Below, piece after piece: positions 11,839-24,101 of a stretch of DNA of 64,000 nucleotides. The position numbers and the translations under genes were made by a program. The stretch comes from Astrocystis sublimbata. Its lineage: Eukaryota; Ascomycota; Sordariomycetes; Xylariales; Xylariaceae. Each line of letters starts with the position of its first letter. Within the stretch, counting starts at the first letter, position 1. Location: NCBI GenBank assembly GCA_022453515.1, contig JAJNNY010000053.1, positions 186,001 to 250,000 on the forward strand. Reading direction: 5' to 3'. The notes beneath the pieces were generated by a model. That model was not told the DNA's origin and made no database searches. It was given only the letters and a program-made list of their open reading frames with translations.

Positions 11839-13134
11839 CTATTTCTTCTCCTGCCCGTTATTGCCACTGCTGGTATTGCCACTACTGGTATTGCTATTGT
11901 TGGCGTTGGCATTCCCCTCATCGCTCTTAAACACCCCCGCAACCCTATCCCACATCGTCTCCTCGCCCTTTTCTTTGCGAATCTGCCTCTCGCGATCCTG
12001 CTGCCTCCACAAGCCCTGGACCTTCTCGGCGAACTCGGCCTTGGCGCGCATCTCAGCCTTGTAGGCCTCGGTCTCGGCGGCACGGTCCTCCTCGCCGACT
12101 TTTTCCAGGCGCTGCTTCAGTGTCTCCTGCTGCTCGGGCGTCAACTCCTCGGAGCCGGTAGTGCTGATGTTGGTAGTAGTGGTGGTAGTGGTGATCATGG
12201 GTTTCGGTACGATGGGGGTGAACTTGGGTATCGGCCGGCCTTCCTTCTTGGCCGCTTCGGCTTCTTCCTCTTGAGCCAGCATCCGGTGGTACAGCGCGTC
12301 GGCGTGCATCTGGATGTCCTCTTCCATTTGCGGGTTGCCGTCGAGGCTGGATAGGTACCCGAGGGCTTTGAGTAATCTCTGTATGGTGCGCAAACAGAAG
12401 GTGTCAGCATTGTTTCAGTATATACAGCATGTTATTCACCCTTTCCCCCCTTGGTGCCAGTAAAACCACCCCCAGAACAGGAGTAAATACAGTATGTATT
12501 GTCTGCAGCCAGCCAAGCACCCATCCCATACTGCGTAGATAGTTACAAGGGAGGGACCGGAGAGCAAAAGAAAAAAGAAAAGAAAAAAAGGGCAACGCAC
12601 CGTCTGGGTCATGTAGCAGCGCTCGAACTTGCGGACCTGGTCGCGGCACAGGGTCAGGCGCTCGGACATGGAGGGGTTGGTCATGCAGCCGCGCCAGTCG
12701 ACCTGCTCGAGGGCGCAGTTCTCGAGGGCGGCGCGGCCGATCTGGGCCTTGCGGTCCTTGAAGCCCTCGAGCACGTCCATCAGCTTCTCGTGGTCGCTCT
12801 TGGTCTCGGCCTCGATCTCGCCCAGCGGCCGGTACGACTTCCACAGGTGCGCATAGCGCCCGTCCTGGAACTGGCTCTCGCGGGGTACGATCGGCTTGCT
12901 GGCGTCTTGTTCTTCTGTCGGCCTCGGTATCGTCGTCGACTCGCTGCTGGGTTTTATTTGTTGTTGCGATTGTGATTGTGCATTTTCGGTTGTTGTTTTG
13001 TTGTTGTTGTTGTTGAATTTCACCGGCGACTCTTTCTCGAGGAATTCGCGGAGCTTCGGGTCCAGCTTGCGCAGCGGATCGTCGGCGCTCGTGTCGGAGC
13101 CCCAGAGGCTGTCCCACCAGCCCATCGCTGCCAA
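11839..13134 (-). CDS. Conserved fungal protein with a Cys-containing helical core
   Basis: Two exons on the minus strand, 12601-13134 and 11839-12378, separated by a 222-base intron (GTGCGT donor, ATACAG acceptor), 357 residues. The start MAAMGWWDSLWG, then DDPLRKLDPKLREFLEKESP, is a pattern I associate with a conserved but unnamed fungal family. Residues 20-75 are Asn/Gln-rich and disordered. The core around residues 100-190 is helical and has cysteines spaced like a CHCH-type fold (ENCALEQVDWRGCM, then LTLCRDQVRKFERCY), followed by RLLKALGYLSSL. The C-terminal third is charged, with a Thr run (near 12170-12190) and a coiled-coil-like stretch. The cysteine spacing hints at a mitochondrial or membrane-associated role, but that is inference. 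Translation may start at the second Met (residue 4). Confidence 0.75.
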
Positions 13135-14230
13135 TGTGGGTGTGTATGCAGGCCTACGATATCGAGAGACTTGTAGTATTACTTATTTGGTTCGACTGGT
13201 GCTAGAATCTAGTCGGCGTTGGCAATGTAATCGCATCAATGAGTTGGGGGATGTACGGTTGGCTTGAATGCGGGCTTGCGCTTATCGATAAGAGCTTTTC
13301 TTGATCGAATTCGACAATATGTCACCCAAATCATCCTCCAAATCGACACTCATGGCATACTTCAGAAGTCGAATTATGTATATATCACCAATTGAAGTAT
13401 CCAATATATCTATTATAAAGAATGTCAGTTTCCTAAGAAATCTTGGGTTTATTTCATAACGTATGATATGTGTGCACAGCTAATGCACCCATACAATCAA
13501 TCCCCATCCAGTGTTATCCATCATGGATATAACCAACTCCAAAAGACACTATCAATGCGCAAGAATACCCGAGAATCGCAATCAACTCGCGAGCTGATTG
13601 ATACGATCTAAATAGTTAGCAGGTTGACCAGTCCAGCGTGTATTGGAGCCCAGAATTGCTTGTTTTACTACCAAAACGCAATTCAGCCAGCTCAAAAGCT
13701 AAGATATACTGTGCCCGCTCTACCACTGGAACAATACCAATACTCCCTGTAATCGTTCCAAGGCATTGAAGCAAATGAGCGGGCGACAGACGTTCGTTTT
13801 ACAGTGCCTTCACATGAGAAACTCAGAATAGTGCACGTGTGGTCCGGATAAATTAAAACTTGGCTCATTCGTAATGGCATTATACCGTCCCATTGAAGAA
13901 ACAGTAGATCGACTTTTTACACCATGCCGCAATTGGACCCGGGGCTCATCACATCCACAGAGCACCGCTTCACACGTGCGCAGTACCGGCCCAGCTTCTC
14001 ACTTCGTCCCAGATGCCTCAAATACTGCAATGCCTCATCGAATACGTTGGATGGAGGAAGACTCGCGTGGGGTGTGGTATTCTCTTTTTTGCATTTCAGA
14101 ACTACCCGGCGTGCATTCTTCTGTGCCGCCGTTTAAGCCTATGAACCGTCCGTTCCGAAAATCTGTATCATGAAGAACCGTGAAGCAACAACGCCATCGA
14201 TGCCCGTCCGTAAGACGTCCGTCCCTAAAT
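13135..14230. other. Intergenic interval, 1.1 kb
   Basis: Upstream region of the gene at 11839-13134 and downstream region of the S11 gene. AT-rich around 13290-13460. No gene or RNA recognised; ORFs here are short overlaps of each other. Confidence 0.5.
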
Positions 14231-15176
14231 TTAGAACTTGCTGAACTTCTTGACCGCCTTGCCAGTTCGGGGCAGCACGCGGAGAACGTTGAATCGGACC
14301 GTCTTGCTGAGAGGTCGGCACTGGCCCACGGTAACGTGGTCACCCTCCTCGACACGGAAAGCGGGCGAGCAGTGGGCGGCGATGTTCTTGTGGCGCTTCT
14401 CGTAACGGTCGTACCTATCGCACGCATGTCAGTACATATAAAACATCTCGAGGCTCGTCGTTTCGTGGGTTGACTGACTTGCGGATGAAGTCTGTTGTAG
14501 ACAATAATTAGCAAACCATGATTTCGTCGTATATCTGAGGCCTTTTGACAGAGCAACTTACGGAGGTATTCACGGCGGATGATGATGGTTCTGTGCATCT
14601 TGGTGGAAACGACGGTACCGGTCAGGATACGGCCACGGATGGAGACCAGACCAGTGAAGGGGCACTTCTTGTCTATGATCGAGGTTAGTATCCATACCCA
14701 TCTATCCATACAGATCTTCCCCGGAGCGCGCGCAATGTCGGTATCGAAATCGGTCGAGATGGGGCAGTGGTTCGTGCTTCCTTCGCCGTTCGAACCGTTG
14801 CATCCGCCACGTCCACATGATCGCTGAAATCCGACGGCTTGTGGAGGGGTCTTCGAGAAAGTTGCGATTCGACATACCGATGTACGAGCCCTCAATGGCG
14901 TTCTTGGGGGTCTTGAAACCCAGACCGACATCCTTGTACCATCTCTGTTCGCCATGTGAGTTTGCTGTTCGAATCGTTCATCGTCGCAGACGTGTCAACA
15001 CACCTTTCCAGCCTTGCCTGTTGCCGAACATATTAGTACACCATCAGTTGCAGACACGGTTGGACTGTGCATTATTTACCTGGGCGGGCCGACTTCGCCT
15101 TGGTCTTAGCGTTCTGGAAGATGTGAGGCTGCTTCTGGTAAGCACGCTCCGACTGGACTGTCAACTCGGTGGCCAT
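14231..15176 (-). CDS. RPS11: 40S ribosomal protein S11 (uS17)
   Basis: Small-subunit ribosomal protein of the uS17 family, 161 residues, the normal eukaryotic length. Six exons on the minus strand: 15080-15176, 15004-15017, 14878-14944, 14562-14672, 14479-14491 and 14231-14414. The joined protein has the family blocks [64 protein letters not shown] and [20 protein letters not shown], and ends VKKFSKF. Exons 2 and 5 are microexons of 14 and 13 bases; both are required to keep the frame and to restore conserved residues (GKAGK and HFIRK). A TACTAAC branch site precedes exon 4. Intron-rich ribosomal protein genes are normal in this group, and their expression is usually high. Confidence 0.95.
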
Positions 15177-16128
15177 GGTTGCGAATGTTTGTCGATGTCG
15201 CAAGAAAGGGTTGGCTTCGGGGGGGCGGTCGGTCGGTTGGTGGATGGAGGTTGGCGTTTGGCGGTTGGCGTCAGAATATCGCGGGACTCGAAAATGGGGG
15301 AGGGCAAATTCTCAAGAATGTGTGGGCTGGATTTCGCTTGCGCACAACCACCTGTGGCGTGCGGAGGCTGCTATCGTTGATAAGACGTGGCTGGTGCACT
15401 TTATGTGGGTCTCCATCCTCCGAGTCGAGCCAATCGAGCCAGCTACAGCCAAGCCCCACCACCATTCAGGCAAGGGTCAGGCCCACTATCGAGCTATCTA
15501 CCAGGTCCACTACCAAGTACCTAGGCATGCTAGGTATGTGCCCCACGTTCAACTCATCGTCGCCATTACTTCGAAAGCAAATAGCCTGGAGGTCTTGTGA
15601 GAATCTGGAATAAAGAGCAAGATGACTACTTAATATTTACCTGCATGATTTGCAGGACTGTACCGGCGGGTAATAGATCTCGCAACTCTGTGCTAGCACT
15701 AAGCCTACAATTTGGGGAAGATATCCAAAGGAATAATCGTTACACTGCGGTGGAATCACTGCCGGCACCTCAATATTGGAACAGGTCTGAGGCCTCGGCA
15801 CAGTCATGTTGCGCTAAGAGAGATAGCAGATAGACTAGAAAGCAAGGGTTATGAACGTCGTCGAAAGTCAATTGATCACTAAGGTAGTTAACTAGAGGTA
15901 CATAAAAAGTTTGAAATACAGACGCTGAAACCCAGATAATCCGTGTTCGTTTGAATAATAAGGAATCATAGGTACTTACCAACTATCAAACACAGATGCC
16001 GAAACCCAGGTAGATTCGTGTTCGCTTGAATAATGACGAGCCATACCATGCATGCAATGCAAGTGATGTATGTTTACACTGATCGCTGAACGCAGCAACC
16101 GATGAGAGCCCTCCGTAATCCTCGATTG
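15177..16128. promoter_or_regulatory. S11 upstream region
   Basis: About 950 bases between the S11 start codon and the stop of the next minus-strand gene; the S11 promoter should lie in its left part. G-rich sequence follows immediately upstream of the ATG on the plus strand (15210-15300). No gene seen. A near-repeat, CAAACACAGATGCCGAAACCCAG-like, occurs at about 15918 and 15988, each followed by TTCGTGTTCG-type sequence. Confidence 0.4.
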
Positions 16129-17247
16129 CTAACTGGCATCCAGCCGCGTCCGCTCCAATTGTGCTGCGATCCCATCTACCTCTTCCTTTTGCGCCGCACG
16201 ATACTGATCTGGAGTTATTGGCTTAATCGAAGGGTCGTACTCGGAACACGCGGTATACATATATCCCTTGAATTCCTTTCCGTGAATGCTCGCTATGAAT
16301 TTATCAAGTATCTGCAAGCTCTCGAAGGACCCCCAGTAGTTTTCGTATTCATTGATCCACCCTGTCGCTACAGGGTAGATATCGGAAGGCCAGGCGCAGC
16401 CAAATCCTTCCGGCAGGGGACCGTCATCAACATCATCTTTCGGTATTCTTCGTATCCGAGCCGTGAAAGGATACAGTGCTTTCGGCTCCGGGGGCCCTCC
16501 GTAGAAATTCCTCCGCAGGCTTTTATGCTTTGAATAGTCGTTTTTGGGATTGAGCAGTATCTTGGTCGAGTCGCCGAAACTCAGTAGACGGACAAAGACG
16601 GCCAGCTCGCGGATACACTCATCAGCAGGATTGAGCCGTCGATTGGCACATGCCCAGTCACATCCGTGGAAACCCATTGCGCGAAGAGTCTCCCAAAGGG
16701 CGGGCTTTCTGCTGGGCTCGTCACTGCGTCGCATCACCATATCTTGTAAGTCGATCCGCTCGCTGAAGACTGGGGCAAACTGGCCGAGGTGGGTTATTAG
16801 CTGGTTCATTTCCGAACCGAACCCTACGAGGATCAGGTTTTTCTGGCTGCACCGCCGGACATCGACTAGGAGGTTATACAACACGCCCACGACATGTATA
16901 GGATTGAACTCCTCAACGGAGGCAAAATTGCATATGTCTTTGTCGCCTCCAACTGGCCTCATATCCTCCACTCGAAGCCAGCTACAACTCATGTTTTGTT
17001 GTCTGTAAAAGTCGTGAAGATCTTGGTGTGGAGGTGCCGCTGCCAGTATCGTGCTGGTAGGTGGAGGAGCGTAAGCGCCAATGCCGATGTCTGTCCAGTT
17101 TTTATTCTCGTCGCAACGGATATCGATGGCCACAAAAATATGTTTAGTGTACCCTCTCACGAGAACAAGGCTGTCGATAAGTCTGTAATAAAGCTCTGCC
17201 CAAGTAGGAAGACTCGGGGGAATTGGTCTTATGCGTTTCTTCTTCAT
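16129..17247 (-). CDS. Gfd2/YDR514C-like RNase H-fold protein, probably catalytically degenerate
   Basis: Single exon, 372 residues. The sequence has the architecture of the Gfd2/YDR514C group, whose domain is related to DEDDh exonucleases: a first strand (HIFVAIDIRCDEN, about residues 36-48), then DIGIGAY, a middle strand-helix (LILVGFGSEMNQLITHL) after a segment containing EFNPIHVVGVLYNLL, and a late helix (ADECIRELAVFVRLL). In active members the first strand reads D-x-E and the late helix is preceded by a HN..ND-type motif; here the Glu is Arg and the late motif is not visible. The C-terminal 110 residues (FYGGPPEPKALYPF and onwards) are not assigned. Function unknown; assignment is by fold resemblance only, and an unrelated lineage-specific protein is possible. 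Confidence 0.6.
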   Translation of the reverse strand: MKKKRIRPIPPSLPTWAELYYRLIDSLVLVRGYTKHIFVAIDIRCDENKNWTDIGIGAYAPPPTSTILAAAPPHQDLHDFYRQQNMSCSWLRVEDMRPVGGDKDICNFASVEEFNPIHVVGVLYNLLVDVRRCSQKNLILVGFGSEMNQLITHLGQFAPVFSERIDLQDMVMRRSDEPSRKPALWETLRAMGFHGCDWACANRRLNPADECIRELAVFVRLLSFGDSTKILLNPKNDYSKHKSLRRNFYGGPPEPKALYPFTARIRRIPKDDVDDGPLPEGFGCAWPSDIYPVATGWINEYENYWGSFESLQILDKFIASIHGKEFKGYMYTACSEYDPSIKPITPDQYRAAQKEEVDGIAAQLERTRLDAS

Positions 17248-19453
17248 GATGGATCAAATTTCTGTCGATCCAGTCCAAGACGTTCGTGGGTTGTTTGTCA
17301 CGGCTCCGTAGGTAGGATACATAAATGAATAAAGATGGTCAAGCAGATGAACACGATAACTTTTTTTTCACTTGTGATTTCACAGTCTTGGAGATATGGG
17401 TCACACAAATTGCGTTCAACTTTGTCAGGCCCTTGTTCAGAGTCGATGGTACAAGCGGAGAATGAACAGGTTCTTAGAAAGTCAGCTCACTTTGCGTTTT
17501 GTTCAATTTTGAATTGGGGGCTATAAGCCATTGATACCTACCTATTAATACTTGATTGCGAGAAATAAATGCTTCACTAGGGATTTTGTTTGATAGAAGA
17601 ATACGAGATGTATCCACATAGCATACGTAAGCCTGGGTGGTGTCGTGAGAAGTAAAGCTGCGGAATTTTTAATTAGGTCCGGTAGTTCACACGTGTAGAG
17701 CATTGTCATATTCCTTGTAGCAGCAGCAGCTGCTGCTGCTGCTGCCAGAAAGCGGGAGGACCCTATTGCCCATAACTGAATATTATTATATATCTGGTTC
17801 TATACAATGTCCTATAGATTACGTGGCGACATGGATTTCTCTGCTAGAATCAATTCAGTTAAGATGAAACATTATAGCCAAAGCACATACAAGAAAAGAA
17901 TATGCTATAAAATGTAAATGTCATATCTCATTACATCCAGATTGTTACAGTTCTCACTACTGGAAGTCTAGTAAATACTTTTGTTATTGCATAAGGAGTG
18001 AAGACTCCCCTTCTACTACTCTAAACTAGGGACTACCTAGTATAGCGGTTCGTAAGTTATTCCCTCCGGGCCGTCAGCGAACCGTGACATAGACCAATCA
18101 ACACCTCTCGAGTTGCATGAGCTTCACCATGGCCTAATAGGGGCTCCCCTGTAGGGGGTTGTTTGGGCAACGAGATCTGTGTATAAAAGAGCTGGGCGAA
18201 TCGCACTGAATAGGAGAGCCCATGAATCAATAGAATTGACACCTCACCCTTACTATTCTACTTGGCTACTTAGCTACTGCTCTATTCCTTCACTCTGGTA
18301 AAGCACTTGACAGTTGAGCAATTAGCCCTTAAGGGCATACCTACATACTTTCATAGTACATACGGGTATATCCTGCTGCATATGTCACGGTTCGCTAGCG
18401 GCTCGGTACAGAATAACCTACCGCTACTAATTAGGTATATATACTAGTTTCTAGTTCTGAGAAGCATTTTAAAACCACTTGAATCTCCTTCAATGAGGCC
18501 TAGGTACTAAAATCAACTGCCGCTATATCTGCAACTCTGTGTAATTCAACAATAACTCATGCATATCCCGTGGGCTGGCTCGTTTTCCCACCCCAAGGGC
18601 TAGACCAGGCCACGGGGGTTAGAAAACATGTCGTAACAGTTCAGGTCTGCAGCTCTAAACCACTGCATGATCAAAAGATAGAAACGTTGTCAACTCGGAA
18701 AGTCGACCAGCGGCAGGCGTTCATATACGAACCGTGACACATGTCTGCTCCCCCAAGATGATGACGTTGAAGCTGTAGATGGCCGGCGGTTGAAGTAATC
18801 AGTAGATTATACGGCGCTAGACTTAATTGTAACTCTTTCAATGATAGCTGAATGGATGTATTGGCTTCTAAATAATTTGAAGGTGTTGTTGACTACCTGT
18901 AGGTACCTAACTAGGTAATTAGCATCGTACCTAGGTAGGTGGGTGTACGTGGCTCGCGTGGCATCAGCACTGAGCAGACACGAGCTGCACTGTTCATGCG
19001 GGGCTCGAGTGGGGCGTAGGTAGGGAGACCATGCAGACTTCGGTATTTACTAAGTAAGTACTTGATTCCGTGTACTGGGCCGGTGGAGGCCTAAGGCACC
19101 CCCCCTGTACTTCGCAGAAACCGATGCCAGGATGCCACCCCCCCACCTGCATCCCGCGTGTTTACAAACAATTCCCTACACACGCGATCGCTAACCCGGC
19201 TGCGAACTGAGCTGCCATACATACCAACCCACTCACAGACGGCCCTATCTAACTCGAATAACGCACAATCCCCCCTTTGCTCAGCCGTCTTTGCTCCTAG
19301 TCTTGAATGAACACCTCGCACTTGCAGTTGCGCCTCCCATCCACTATGCGACGCGTTGTCCGCAAACCGATACCCTAATCGCAGACTAATTGGAAGATAA
19401 ATCAGAACGCTTCACAGCCTCTACGGCCTCCCATTCCTTGCGACGTTGCCATC
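17248..19453. other. AT-rich intergenic interval, 2.2 kb
   Basis: No supported gene. Contents: a short CAG/CTG run at about 17720-17745 that is itself palindromic, AT-rich stretches at 17760-17960, the inverted repeat described separately (18038-18429), and TACCTAGGTA-type words at 18890-18950. The right end is the promoter of the KNL1 gene. Confidence 0.5.
18038..18429. repeat. Imperfect inverted repeat, possible degenerate MITE or paired LTR ends
   Basis: The segment 18038-18091 matches the reverse complement of 18382-18429. The best-conserved core is GCGAACCGTGACAT on the left and its complement ATGTCACGGTTCGC on the right, extending outward through AGTTATTC/GAATAACC and AGCGG/CCGCT. About 290 bases separate the arms. 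A third copy of the 12-base core lies at 18728-18739. TGTCACGG followed by a variable body resembles the start of some LTR elements, so two outward-facing LTR remnants are an alternative to a non-autonomous DNA transposon. Confidence 0.6.
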
Positions 19454-22400
19454 ATGTCTGGCCATGGCGATGGCACTCTTCCCGCGACTAGGCGACCGCG
19501 GAAATCGACCGGTCACTCGCCCGTGCGCAGGAAAATAGAGAAAGAAAACATCACAGTCGACCTGGCTAGCTCCCTGGCCGGTAATGCAAGCCGGAGGAAA
19601 CTGCGTAGCAAGAGCATAGGTCCCGGTGGTCTTGATGTTTTGAAGTCGAATACTGGAAACCGGCGCGTGGTACGTATCTCTTGACACCCTCACCGGCCTT
19701 GGGATATCGAGGGCACTGACCGTTACCATGTAGTCGCTGGCTGCGCCCTCCAGACCGCCGCCCCGATCCATCCTCAAGCCTACGATGCCTCATCTACCAG
19801 AGATACCGCCACACAAGTCCAGAGCCTCTTCCCGAAAGTCGCCCCCGTCAGGCACTGTTCAAGGTATCGAGAAACTGGCGAACCCTTTCAACAATGAAGA
19901 CTCATCTTCGTCCGGCACCAAGATCGCGTTGCGCACCGAGGAGGAACAACAGGCTGCTGCTCGAGAGCGTGAGGAGAAGGAGAGGGCAGAGCTTGAAAAG
20001 GAGATTAAGGATCGCCGCGAAGCACGGAGGAAATCCCTCGCCAATCGACGCGTGTCTTTTGCCGCCGAGGCTACCCTTCACACCTTTCACGAAATTGAGT
20101 ACATGCAGGATTCGACCACGTCTACCGACTCCACAAGGAGAGCATCACAAGCCCAGCAGCCCGGCGCCCTCGAAGCCGCTGCCGACCTGCCCTCTGCATC
20201 GTTGGAAGCAGCCGGGGACCCCATATCGTATTCTCCCGAAGACCAAAGGAGCTTGCACCAGAGAAGCCAACGTCGAAGCTCTGGTATCACCAATGACTTT
20301 ACCAACAACCACGATGACTTGACTCTGGCGTCTAGTGTCTATAGTTCCGACTCCGAAGCGACCGAGGGTGTGACCGAGGTACATGAGGAGCTCAGTTCAG
20401 ATTCTGGCAGCGACTCGGATGCTGATGGCGTGACTATGGATCTTGACGCGGACGAAATGACAGGCACTTCCTTTGCTTCTGGCATGACAGCTCGCTCAGG
20501 CTTCGACGATGATGATAACGACACTCTCGATGATGCACTCCGGCAAGCTACGCGACAAGCGGAAACTCAAAGAATTGACGAAGAAGAGGAGATCATTCCT
20601 TCCTTTGGCTGGGTTAAGAAACCTGGATCGAAGCCGATAGGTGCTGCTCGAGGGCAAGATATCCTGCCAAGTCCGACGCATGATGACCCAGAAGATACGG
20701 CGCCCATGGATATGGAGATGACAAGTGCCGTCGGAGGCATCATATCGTCGCAGAATCACATCGAAGACGACCTGCCAGAAGAGGAGATGTCGATGGATGT
20801 TACCCGAGCTCTTGGTGGTATTCTTCCCTCAGCAAGTCATACAACTATTGGACAACTTGCCCACGATGACCACTCTGGGGAGGATCCAATGGAGGACGCC
20901 ACTATGGAGATGACCACGGCGCTTGGTGGTATACGGAATGCTCCCCGTGCCGATGACACGATGGAGCTTGAAGACGATGAGAATATGTCAATGGAGCTCA
21001 CTACTGTCATGGGTGGTGTGATGTCGGCACCTCAACCACTTGCTGTCAAGCGAAGAATGTCCCTTGCTCGTCGTCATACACTGGCGAAAGACGACGAGGC
21101 AACTATGGACATGACCGTTGGACTTGGCCGCATCATACCATCTGGCAACCAAAACGAAGATGAAGACGAAGATGAAGTAGATGCGACAATGGGCATGGAT
21201 ATGACAACAGCAGTTGGAAGGATCATTGGAGCTTCTCCAGCACAGAATCACGCCCAAGCCCGACAAGTGATGGAACAAGAAGTAGACGTACCAGACGGAG
21301 ACGACATACCAGAATTGCCCTTCACAAGCCGTCTACCGGAATTGAACGCGGCTAGCGATATGTTAGATACTGCGAGCCCCAACAAGCTTCCATTCCGAGG
21401 GAGCACAGTTCGCCGTAGCAGCGACCGACGAGGCTCAGAAACTCCCACTGGGAAGTCTCCCAAACGTAATATGCTCCACTCCAAGCCAGCCAGCCCGGAG
21501 AAGCCAGACCTACCTAGTACCCCTCTACAATCGAGTCCGCTGAAGACTCCAACCTCAGTGCTCTCACAGAGACGATCGCCTGCCCCTAAGCGTTCAATCC
21601 CGACATCACCAACCAGATCACCAACCAGATCACCTACTAGATCACCTACTAGGTCGCCTACTAGGTCATCTGCCAAGTCACCGACCAAGTCACCCAGATC
21701 AGCTGCTAGCCACGGATTCAGGTCGTCGATTTTTCGACAGAATTCTGCTACCGGTATCACGACTCCTCAGGTTGTGCTGACCCCGCAGAAGCGTAAGCTC
21801 TCCGGCATTGGTGCTGATCGTCCCGGTCTTGGATCACCAAAAGTCACTGAGCTACTTGATCGACGAGCGTCTATCGGTGATACAGCTGACCAGTTCGTTC
21901 ACCACGAGAATTTCAGAGCTGTAACTTTTACAGAGCCACAGATTATGGAGCGCGAACTCGATTGGGAGCGCCGCGAAGAGCAAGCCAGGGACAACAAAAG
22001 CAGCATTCTTCACGGACGAGCCGATGGAGAAGACGAGAACAACACAGCTTCACTGAAGGATATGATATCAAGTATGACTCCTAAGAAACAACCCATGCGA
22101 GGTCGGAAGAGCCTGCACGTCGGCAGTGCTGCAGGTCTTCTTGGTAAACGACCTGCCGAGCTTGACGATGAAGAAGACGACTATGAACGAGATGGCATCA
22201 AACGACTTAAGAATCATCAAAGCAGTCCTGTCAAAAACGTCCGACTGCGCGCCCCACCATCGAAAGAGGAAACTACCGGGCGATTCAATCGATCTACTAC
22301 TAGAACATTGGAGTTTGGAAATGGTAGTATCTCAGCACCCCCCTTAGCACTGTCGCCTAACAAGGGCGCCAACCTGGCCTCGTCACCCCAGGGCAATAAC

Positions 22401-24101
22401 CGCTCCACGAGCATGACATCTGACCAACCTACCAACACTTTCACCTTTCATGATTATGTTCCCTTGTCAAATGCCGAGGGCGTTGAGGGCAGCAATGGAG
22501 AGCATATTCATCTTCAAGATTTCCTAAATCTGACCAGCATTCGCTTCATGGAATTGACTACCACGAAGCGGAGGCATACTCAGGCTCCTGGCACCCAGAA
22601 GGACGTCCTTCGAGGCGAGAAAGATCTCTCTTTGGAGCGTTGCATTGTAGCTGGTGCTTGCACGGTCCCAATGCTGGAACTTTACCAACATGTAAGTCTG
22701 CCCGCCCTCGAAAACAACCATCAGCTGCACGCATTTGCTAACCTCTATAACTAGTCTTGCCGAGAACTGAAGAAATACATCTCGGAAGGCCGACGAATCG
22801 TGCGAGAGATCGAGACCGAGACGTTCGAGGAGAACCCGCCCCTTTTTAAAGAGTATATGACCGCAACGCCAGAGTTCAAGACTCTGATGGACAACCAGTT
22901 CAAAAACGTCAAGACACACGCGCGGCTACTCAGCAAGGCTATGTGGTATGAATGGCGCATGAAACTCCAAGATGGGCTCAAGGAGGGTCTCGAGAAAATC
23001 TTCGAGGGCATGGAGGAGGACGAGGATTTCATGCAGAAGCAGCAAGCACTCCTGGATGCCGTATTGCCTCGTCTTGTTGAAAAGTTCGAGGGACTGACAA
23101 CGGAGCACGAAAATCTCGAAGCCGTAGCACAAGAGCTTGCAGATTGCGACCCCCAAGACTTACAATCCGTGCGGGCCGAGCTGACCGGCCTTGACTCTGA
23201 TATCGAGGCGAAGAAGCGGAAGATAGAGGAGCTGCAAAGGGAGCTAGCAGAGGCGACATCAGATGTTGATACGGCCTCAAAGCAGAAGCAAACATGCCAC
23301 ACCGACATTCAAGAGGCCGAAAAGGTGCGGGAGGAATGCAGGGGATGGACATCTAATGAAATCAATTCTCTCAAAGGTCAGTGTTCACTTTCTAGTCCTT
23401 CCCTATCTGAGGTACATATCACTAACTCAGTAACAGCCAAAGTTGACGAGCTCGAGAGACGACACGGCTGGGCTATTACAGGGTTGACGGGCACTGTCAT
23501 TTCAATCACGTACGAGCGGGAGATCGAGCTTGTGCTGGACGTCTCGTCTCTTGGCGGAGGCAAGCGCCCTGCAGACTCGCGCATGGATCTCCGGTACATC
23601 GCAGCCAATCGCAATCGCGATCCGTTGCCCGCAACGCCCGAAAAGGAATTCTTCGTCCAGTGCATCAGAGACCATGTGCGCGAGATGGCTCGGTCGCAGC
23701 CGAAGACCAAAATCTACGATATCCTTAGCACAGTCAGCGGGGCGTGGAAGAAGGCAAATCGCGTCGCGGCTGACGTACGGCTCCTGAACTGCACTTTTCC
23801 TACCAAGGTCGCTCGCACCTCGGACACCTCTATCGCCGTGCGCTCTGCGCTGCTTCTGGTCCCGTTGGAGACGAAGGTGGAGATCGAGCTCGCACTGAGT
23901 GGGCAATTCTCGCCCGCTGGTCTGCAATTTGAGATCACGCCCCAAGCGCGCGTTGTTTATGGAGAGCACTTCAAGATTGACAATGTTATTGAATACTTGG
24001 CAACGCGCATTGGGACTACGGTAGGCACTGAGAAGACGGAGTCTTGGAGTGATATCGTCGTTGAATTACATGAGCGATTACTGGCTCGGGGACGGAGGTG
24101 A
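19454..24101 (+). CDS. SPC7: Outer kinetochore scaffold KNL1 / Spc7 / Spc105
   Basis: Microtubule-facing kinetochore scaffold that recruits Bub1/Bub3 and PP1. Four exons: 19454-19669, 19734-22691, 22755-23376, 23437-24101; 1486 residues. Visible motifs: SILK at residues 84-87 and RVSF at 178-181 (the paired PP1-docking sites of KNL1); six MELT-type repeats between about residues 395 and 565 (M-D/E-M/L/V-T followed by a GG or GR turn, as in MSMELTTVMGG); an SPTR repeat tract (about 696-727). The C-terminal half starts at FHDYVPLSNAEG (about 977) and HLQDFLNLTSIRFMELTTTKRR, the fungal Spc7 domain, then a coiled coil (about 1030-1230) and the RWD-type Mis12-binding end. The last intron (60 bases, GTCAGT..AACAG) is a multiple of three, so its removal is supported only by signals. 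Confidence 0.95.
21603..21698 (+). repeat. Coding 12-base tandem repeat (SPTR units) in KNL1
   Basis: Eight units of the type TCACCAACCAGA encode SPTR/SPTK tetrapeptides. Each is an S/T-P site next to a basic residue, so the tract would be dense in CDK-type phosphorylation sites. Likely length-variable. Confidence 0.75.

Noticed and set aside
12404..13117. 237-codon minus-strand ORF overlapping the gene at 11839-13134
   Set aside because: Shifted frame over a real exon; the other frame carries conserved blocks and splices correctly.
14035..14955. 306-codon minus-strand ORF across the S11 gene
   Set aside because: It runs through introns of S11 in the wrong frame; the spliced model gives a complete ribosomal protein.
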